Below are positions 40,001 to 49,000 of a stretch of DNA of 64,000 bases, in pieces; the stretch's first letter is position 1, and every line of letters begins with the position of its first letter. The stretch is from Buxus sempervirens (lineage: Eukaryota > Streptophyta > Magnoliopsida > Buxales > Buxaceae), in NCBI GenBank assembly GCA_947561395.2, contig OX387185.1:40682602-40746601 (forward strand). Direction: 5' to 3'. The notes under the pieces were generated by a model. The model did not search any database and was not told the DNA's origin. It saw nothing but the letters and a program-made list of their open reading frames with translations. A program made the position numbers and the translations under genes.

Positions 40001-43000
40001 GTGCGGTTTGGTTCTGGTTGGCCTCAACCCAAGACCAAACCAAGGTTACTAATGATCGGCTCAAAACCAAACCGAACCGACCTCAAAACCGAAATACCCA
40101 AACCGAAAACCGAACCAATTATTTAAAGAAAACCCGTAACCCAACCCGAACCGAATTCAGTTCGGTTCGGTTTGGGTCATTTTCCCATACTTAAAACTTG
40201 TTATCAAGAGAGAGATTCCCACTTTTGCCCAAAAATAAAATTTAAAGAGTACGCACAACAAATTTAAAGGATCATCATTTACTTAGGTCTAATCCCTTAA
40301 GTAGTTCACATGCATACATAAGATGGAGCAAAGAGCTTAGAATCCCAAGTCATATGTTAATTGTTTTGGATCGCACTTTTTAACTCATGAATCAATTTAA
40401 TAATTAACTACAAAGATTTATAAAATGATAATCTTATTCATTATTTTATTACTTATAATTTATAACTATATATTTTATTATTACAACTTCATCTATTGTA
40501 TATTATATATATATTATTATATTTCGGTTTGCTTCAGTTCGGTTTTGCACTTAGGAAATTCGATTTGGTTTTCAGTTCGGTTTGGTTAACCCGAGCCTTC
40601 AACCCAAAACCGAACTAAACAAATTCGGTTCTCTATTTTTAGAACCAAAACCTACCCAAAGACTATATAACCCAAACCAAACCGACCCAAAGTCGGGTTG
40701 GACCGGTTCGGTTTCGGTTTTAACCAACCCAAGTTGCAGCCCTACTTTTAGCTTCAAAATTGCGAATATGCTCAATAATCTTATTTTTTTGTGGGACACA
40801 CCTAGCCATATTAAGTTGGGACTTAAGGAAGCAACATTGAGTAGCTGTGTGGGGGTGAAGGACCTAAGAGGGTGAGAGTAATACCAAAATGAATCTATAT
40901 GGAGTTGTGAGAAAGAATTTGGTACTAGTAAACCCACTAAAGGTATGGTGTCAGACAGATTGAGAAAGAGCAATAGGTTTCATGATGTTAGCCCCCAGCC
41001 AGTTGGGATATGTTGTTCTGTTATTGTTACCGTTGCAAGATATATATAGTGCTTACAAATATACAATGCTTACGAACACTTCGAATGACAGCTTCTGCTA
41101 ATATTTCGCATAAGAGGGTGAGAGTAATACAATGCTTATGAACACTTTGTTTGTGATGTTATTAGCACTTCCACTTTTGGCCTTGAATGGCATCTTCCTT
41201 TTAGAAGGGAGCTTCGTGACTATGAGCTTGTTCATCTGTCATCTTTGCTAGATCTCCTTAAGGACGTGGTCATTGATCCTGAGCAACCTGATATTCGAGT
41301 CTGGTGCCCAGAAGCTTCTGGCATTTTTTCTTGTCGTCCCTTCTTTGACATTGTCAGGCCCGTTTCCATTTATATTCCTTTTCCTTTCCCCAGTTCCTCT
41401 CTTTGGAAACCTTTGGTTCCTCCCAAGATCAAGGCTTTTGTATGGACTACTTTACAAAATTAATACTGCAGATCATCTTCAAAACAGAAGAAAGTAGCTA
41501 TGTATCTTATGCATGAGGTAGGGGGAGACAGTAAACCATCTTTTTCTTCATTGTGTGTTTGCTAGGAGGATATAGAATTGCTTTCTTTCTGACATTGGTA
41601 TATTTTGGGTTATGCCTAAGAAGGTGATTGATTTGTTACACCAGTGGAGATTTCCTGGGTTAAGGAGGAGAGGAAAGATTTTGTATAGATTGGTATTTCA
41701 TGCGATTCTATGGTTCATTTGGAAGGAAAGAAACGGAAAGAATTTTTGATGAAAAAAATTCCTCTGTTATTAATTTGACTGAATCTATCAGGTTATCGGT
41801 AGCATCGTGGGCTAGGAGGTATGTTGAATTCCAAAGCATTTCTGTGGCGGACGTTGTGAGGAGTTGGCCTATTGTATGTTCTTAATCACCGGCTCTGGTA
41901 GCAACTCCATGTGTACGGATACCACCACTTGTAGGAATCATAAAGTTAAATTTTGATGGATGCTCTTTGGGGAATCCAAGGCAGGCGGGTGTTAGAGGGG
42001 TCTTTAGGAATCATCTGGGTGAGATTGTTACCGCTTTTCGTGGGCCAATAGGAGAGGCAGACTCCACTAGAGCCGAGCTTATTGCACTTATCACAGGTTT
42101 ACGCTATGCAAACACTTTGGGGCTTAGCGAGTTTGTCATTGAAGGGGATGTTGCTAACATATTGAGATGGATGAATAGCGAAGACTTGGGACCGTGGAGA
42201 TACTTGGAGATGGTTAGAGTTGCTAGATCCCTTGTGCGTAGGTTGAATGTCTCATTCAAACTTGTACTGAGGGCTGCTAATGATGTAGCTGATAGTCTAG
42301 CAAAGGTTGGGGCTAGGAGTCAATCTCTAGCATTTGGGGACATTGGTGTTTGCATGCATATTTAGTAGACTTTACTTCGAGTTGTGCCCTTGCTTTTGGC
42401 GCCTTTTGTTTTGTTTTTAGTTTTGTATCTTCCTCTTTCTCAATAAAATCTCATCACTTATCCAAAATATATATATATGTATGTATTTCACATAAAAAAG
42501 GGAAAAGAATTTACAAATATGATGCCTTTTCAGAGATGTTGATCTTCAAGTATTAAGAATTATTATGGACTTAATATCACGATAGAGCTTCTAAGTTGAA
42601 GCAATATCTATCTGACAAGGTAGCATTGTGCATATATGAATTGAGGACAAAGACAAGGCCTTGGATAATGGATCAAGCTCTTTTGTGTTATATTTGTTCC
42701 ACCATTTGTCTGAATTGGAATTATGATTAGAACATTGAAGTTCAGTATCCATTATTTATGGGATTTGGCTGAATTTTACAACTTTAACTTGCTTTTGGGA
42801 CCTGCAGTGGAGCACTACATGGGTCTGTTGAAATTGTGAAGTAATAATTTATAGCAGTATTCCCAGGGTAAGGACAGGTGGCATAATGCAGCCCTCACTG
42901 ATGTGGGTGAATTGCGACGACATATGATCATTTCAATGAGGGAAGGCCTCTTCAACATGATTTCAACAGAGATAATTTGGTTGATATTTCAGATGAGTCC

Positions 43001-46000
43001 AAAGATTTTCTACATGAAATCTTGTATTCATGTAAGGGCTAGAAGGCTATCTGCAGGAGATATTATGTTGTGGAAACAGTTATATGAGCAGGCTAGAATG
43101 GTAAAGCAGTGGCATATATCTCATGCTGAAACATGAAATTTTTCCTATACCAGTTTACTGCGGGTTCTACTGCTGAAGAAAATTTCAACTTCCCATTAAG
43201 CAGTCAGACATATATTAAAAATTCTATTATTTAAGCATGTAGAATGAAATTTTTGAAGTGTCAGTTGAAAATCACAAAATTTTGGAATGCCTTGCAGTTA
43301 TTTAACTTACTTTTAAAGTCTTATTTGCTTATCTGTGACCGCCATCTTTAACCTTGGAGGTCATTAACCTGCATTGTAAATACCTTGTTGGTAAATGCAT
43401 ATTAAAACTATAACTTTTTTTTTCAAGTAATTTGCTTCATACATTCATTATTTAAAGGAAAAAAAAAGCATGGGAGACAGTTAAGATTAAGTAGTAATTA
43501 CATCTTCTGTTTATTCAATATTTTTTGTATTTATTTTTCAGATATTGTGTGGCTGGAACAATAGGACATAAATTGATGTCTGGTAAACCCACCAAAATCG
43601 ATTTGGATAAGGATACTAAAATTGATGTTCGATGCCAGGTTCTTGCTTACATCCTATCTCTTACAACTCAGTTTTTGGGCACATTGAAAAATCATGTTTT
43701 TACTTTCCCTTTTCTTTTTATTTGAGGCTTTAATTTTGTTGCAGTATCTTTTTTTCTTTTAATAATCTTTACTTACTTTTGTTTTAGTTCCCTAGATCTA
43801 AATCATTTAGAGCTTTGTTTACCAGGAAAAAAAGAAAAAAAAGACAAGGGTCATTTACACACAGCCTTGAAAACTTGAATTTTGGAAACTTAGGGGGATG
43901 GGGAAAAAGGAATAAGATGTATATTTATATATTTATATGCTTCCTTTTTACAAAACACTGGAACTTTGTCTTATTGCCTTATCTCTCAAGAAGAACTTAC
44001 ATCTACATTATATTTTTAAAATGTTTTTGTTCATGACTAAAATATTGCTTATAGTGTAAGCAAGTCGTAGCTTACATGCTGGCACTTTCATTTACAAATT
44101 CTGCTTATATATCTTACAAGAAGTCAACTTCAAACATGAAAATTTTGCTTCACTAACTAATCAACCAGTTTTGAACTTTATATGTTCATTTTTCTATGGA
44201 CAACTTGCTTGAAATAATTAATGATCTGACTAAGCTTTGAAAATTTTGGAAGTTTGACTAAATGGCAATGAACACTTTTGAGTATTAGTTACATTCAGAG
44301 TTTTAAATATTGATATCTCTAGATGTATCACCACCTGGGAAAGGAGGTATCTCACGTGATATATTGAGGGAAACACACAATATCAGACTGATGGATTTAT
44401 ATCGCCTCTTAGGGGAAGGGTATATATCACTAAATTTATTGAAGGATATGTGGATATTTGAAAACATGATTACATGGAAAGGAAATAATTGAGCGTTTAG
44501 AGAATATTCTTCCTAGGGTGATGTTAACCCATGCATGGTTTTATGGGCTGTTGGCTTCATGATAAGAGATCTATGTAATTCAGTTTGTCAGTTATGTTTT
44601 ACGTAGTAAAGATTACCATCGTTACAGATTATATTGTGTTGACATGGTTTAATCATCCTTTATTATAAACTGAAGGGGCTTCATTATATTTTTAACATTC
44701 ATGATAAAATCTACAACTGGCAGTTTTGAGTTCTTTCAGCTTTTTTTTTTTTTTAAATGATCATATTTAAAGTTTCAAGCCCAATTGTGGTTGTGAAAGT
44801 GTTGGATCATGTGCTTAGCATGATTGTGTGTTTTCTCTTAGTAAGATTAGACGAATGGGCTAGAACTATTATTCCTATTGGCAATAGTGGCATTAGGTTT
44901 GTGATTGATACTTATAAATGCACTTGCATGAATAAATAGATGGTCAAATATCCTTCAAATGTTATTTCAAGGCTGAGGTTTAGTATCCTAGGCAAATTTG
45001 AACAAGGCCTTTGATTAGATTTTCAAATGATTTCTTAGGCAAAAGGGTACATACTTAGGTGCACCTAAGCCAAGCAGTTGACTAGTTTTAACATGGTTTT
45101 TATTTGTAACACCATGAACTATTTGCCTTGATATTTCTTGGCAACAAGATCCGTAAACCTATCGCTTGAAGAGAATGTGTGTGGGAGACAAAAATTTGAA
45201 CTTGTATTTTTGAAAAATGGAAATAAATCTGTAAGTTATTCCAAGTGTGTCTAAATCTTGGAAAAATAATTGCATTAATAACAAGTAAGCTTCTAGCGTA
45301 TGGAATGGTTTGGCATTAGAAGGGGGGAGATAGGGAAATTCGTTTTTTTCATTGAGAAACTTAATTCTTTCAAGATTATGGTTTCCTCTATTTTTGATGC
45401 TTTACATTCAACATACTAAGCAAGGAGAAAATTTTTTTGTCATAGGAATGACTTTAAAAGAAATTTCCATCTGCATTAAGCAAATAAGGAGACAAGAGTC
45501 CATGGGCCTGGTAAATTTACAATGATCTTTTGTTAGACATGCTAGGATAAAGTGGATAACTTGAAGGTGTTCATGGAATGTTTTGCTGATGGGATCGGGG
45601 ACAATGATTCAGATTTTGTATTTATGATCTTGATTCCAAAATCTCATTACACGAGAACCAAGAAAGCTTGCTTGATTTCAAGTTTTAGAGTGAGCGAGAA
45701 GTGTCTATATAATCTTACGTCGTTAATGTTTTTCTTATTTTCTTAGATGACTCTACAAATTGGATATTGAACCTCAAATGTGTGTTGAAATGCTTTCAAA
45801 TTGTCTACTGGTGGTGCCAAATGGGGGCAAGTGGAGGCCAATCCCTCTGCTTCCACCCGGGGGGGTGTTTGGCGGGGTTGGTTTTGTATCTTATGTTATT
45901 TGCAGATGATGCAGTCTTTGTAGGTCATGCCAGAGAAGAAGTAAATGTTAGGTTAGAATTGTGGAAAGATACCTTAGAATCAAAAGGTTTTAAAATAAAT

Positions 46001-49000
46001 CATGCGAAGATTGAATATCCGAAATGCCCTTTTATTAAGAATTTAAAAAATACAACTAAGGAACCTATTAGAATTGATAATCAAGGTATATCTCTTAAAG
46101 CAATAAGTTCAAATATCTTGGATCAGTGGTTCAAAAAAATGGAGAAATTGTTGATGTAACACATAGGATTAGAGCTAGTCGGCTTAAGTGGAGGGGTGCT
46201 TGTGATAAGCATATTCCACTTAAATTAAAGGGTAATTTTTATAAGAGAGCAATTAGATCGGCTATGTTCTATGGTGTTGAATGTTGGGTGAAAAAGAATC
46301 AACATGTTTAGAAAATGAGTATTACCGAGGTGAGGGTACTAAGATGGCGTTGTGGCAAAAGTAAAAAAGACAAAGTAAGAAATGAAGACATTCGAAAGTG
46401 GTTAGACAGAACAAAGCGGAGACTAGGTGATGCACCCATAAGAAGGTGTTAGTGGAGGAAGGGCTTAAGAGATCAAGAGGAAGACCTGAAGATACTTGAA
46501 TGGAGTTGAGAAAACAAGACTTATAAAAACGTAAATCAACTGAAGATATGATTCTTGACAAAACAGAATGGAGATACAACATTCATGTAGCTGACCCCAT
46601 TTTGATGGGAACTAGCTTTTGATGATGATGTAAAGGCTTTTATTAATTACCCTATAACAACAATGACAACAAAGTGCCTCTTCGCGAATAATTGGGGTTG
46701 CCACTATGAGTCCTATTTTTCTATCCCATATTTTAAATCCATATATTCATGAATATCTGAATCCTTTCTAACTAATTCCTTCCAAATTATTTTTTATCTT
46801 CTTTTTGGCCTCATAAGGGACCATAACATAGTGTAGATCCTACTGAAACAAGGTCTTGGCAGGGTAAGGGATTTGAGGGTAGACTAAAATCTTGGTTCTA
46901 TCAATTGGAATCCTATGCACACTCACATAAATACACACACACAGACAGAGACGCACATACTTTAATTTACTTAATACTCTCTCTCAAGCAATAAGCAAAT
47001 TCGATTAATTTCAATTACTTTTTTTTAATTATAATCAATAGGAATTTATTACACTAGTACTTTTATACTTTCTTGAATTCATTCCCTATTTAAATGATTT
47101 AATCATTAATATCTTAAAAGTAAATTTTGGTACTAATTACAACGCTAGTGTAACAATATGATTGTTTGTTGGAATTACATTCTATATATCCAAGGCTAAC
47201 ATATTATAGACCTTTTTAATTCCAAGGTATCTGTTCATAATTTTACTTTTGAATTTATTTTTTATTTTAGTCAACAAAACTATATCTGCAAATAGCATAC
47301 ACCACAGCACCTCCTTGGGAACACCATAGAGATTATATTTTGAAAAGTAGCAGCAGAAGTAAAAAAATTTGATATTTAGAACAAATGAATCTTTGAACAG
47401 AGTCTTTGAAATCATTTGAAGCGATGTAATGTTATGGGTCAACTTGATGATTATGTCAAAAATCGTGCTGCTACAAAATTGGGAAAGAACCAACTTTTTG
47501 GTTTGTAAAAGCTCATCTTTATACCTGATATCTAGAATTAGTAACAGAAATGATTGGGATAATGGCCTTGTTAGGATGCACTGCTGATGGTGAAGGCCTC
47601 AATATGATTTAGTTTTAGCTTGTTCTGGTTTCTGAGAGATCTAATTTCTAGTATTTTCATTTTCTTTAGCTTCATGATGCTGTTTTTATGTTCTAACGTT
47701 ATTATTATTTCTGAAAACAGGCGAATTTATGGGTAACTATTTATGGTGCCTACTTCATTTTTCCTGCTAAAATTATGCCTGATTTGAGTCATTAGAACTA
47801 TTGAATGACGGATTGGGCAGTAAGCTAATTTTTTTCGAGGACATACTCCAATTCATAAGCATGGTCAATGCTTCATTTTTCATGCATCAAAATTTAGTTC
47901 TTATCCTCGAGAATCAAGATTTGTTAATGTATATCTGCCCCTTGTACATAACCTTATTAACAACCCAAATTTAGTTTGTAATATTCCTATGTAGTCTTGG
48001 GATTACGCATTCTTGTAGCCATTTTGTGAAAGTATATGTGAAATTCTGCATTTATAGAAATGGGCATGAATTGCCTCTGCAATAAATCATAATAAATCAT
48101 GACAGATAATTTAGTATAATCACTTTTTGTTGTCTTAGAATTATAACAGACAGTTTGTCAAAATTATACTATAGAAGTAATGATAAAGGGTTTGCTGTTA
48201 AAGGATCTCATGATCTCCCATCCTCTGCCAGGACAACAAAAAAAGAATCTATTTATCTCCTGCTTAGTTCATTTCATCTTATTGCAACCATAAGCTTCCA
48301 TTAGCTTGATTGAGGTAAAGCGTGATGTCTTTGAAGAAATAATGGTAGGGGTTTCACAAAGAGAAGGCATTTTGGCTTTTGCATCCATGCATTTTTATTT
48401 GTATTCTTGACAACTGCAAAACCAAATTGAAGTTATATGCATTTCCTTGGTACGAAAGGAAAAAAAAAGAAAGAAAAGAAAAGAAAAAGGATCCCCCTTA
48501 TTTTATTCCTCTTAAAATGATTCTTTTTCATGGGGTATGCTTTTTAACCCCCATTCTCGTGTTATCTTCTGATCATAAATTATGTTGCTTACAGATACAT
48601 CAGCTGTCATTTAGTCCCCATACGGATGCCAAGGGAATTATGGATCTTGTCAAATTTCTCTCACCGAAGCATGTGATTCTTGTACATGGTGAGAAACCAA
48701 AGATGGCTGCACTTAAAGGGAGAATTCAATCTGAATTGGGAATTCAATGTTATTACCCAGCAAATAATGATATTGTGCGTGTTCCTGCTACTCAATATGT
48801 AAAAGCAGATGCCTCAGACACATTTATCCGGAGTTGCTTCAAGCCAAACTTCAAGTTTTTAAAAAGTGGTGCTGAAGGTAACTGTAATCGGGGCTTCACT
48901 GACATGAATGTATCACCACTCCAGATAAAAGATGACAGGGTCACTGAAGGGATCCTGATTGTGGAGAAAGGCAAAGAAGCAAAGATTGTGCACCAGGATG

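Noticed and set aside
40582..40973. Frames of 97 and 124 residues on opposite strands
   Set aside because: Both are translations of the GGTTCGG/CCGAACC inverted subterminal repeats of a MITE-like element.
41967..42365. Stand-alone RNase H host gene
   Set aside because: It is preceded in order by the L1 zinc-binding region and linker and followed by an L1 3' end, so it is LINE sequence.
48379..48594. N-terminal extension of the last CPSF73-II exon frame to an ATG at 48379
   Set aside because: The extension is lysine-rich and hydrophobic low-complexity intron sequence. A good acceptor (cttacag) precedes the conserved [11 protein letters not shown].
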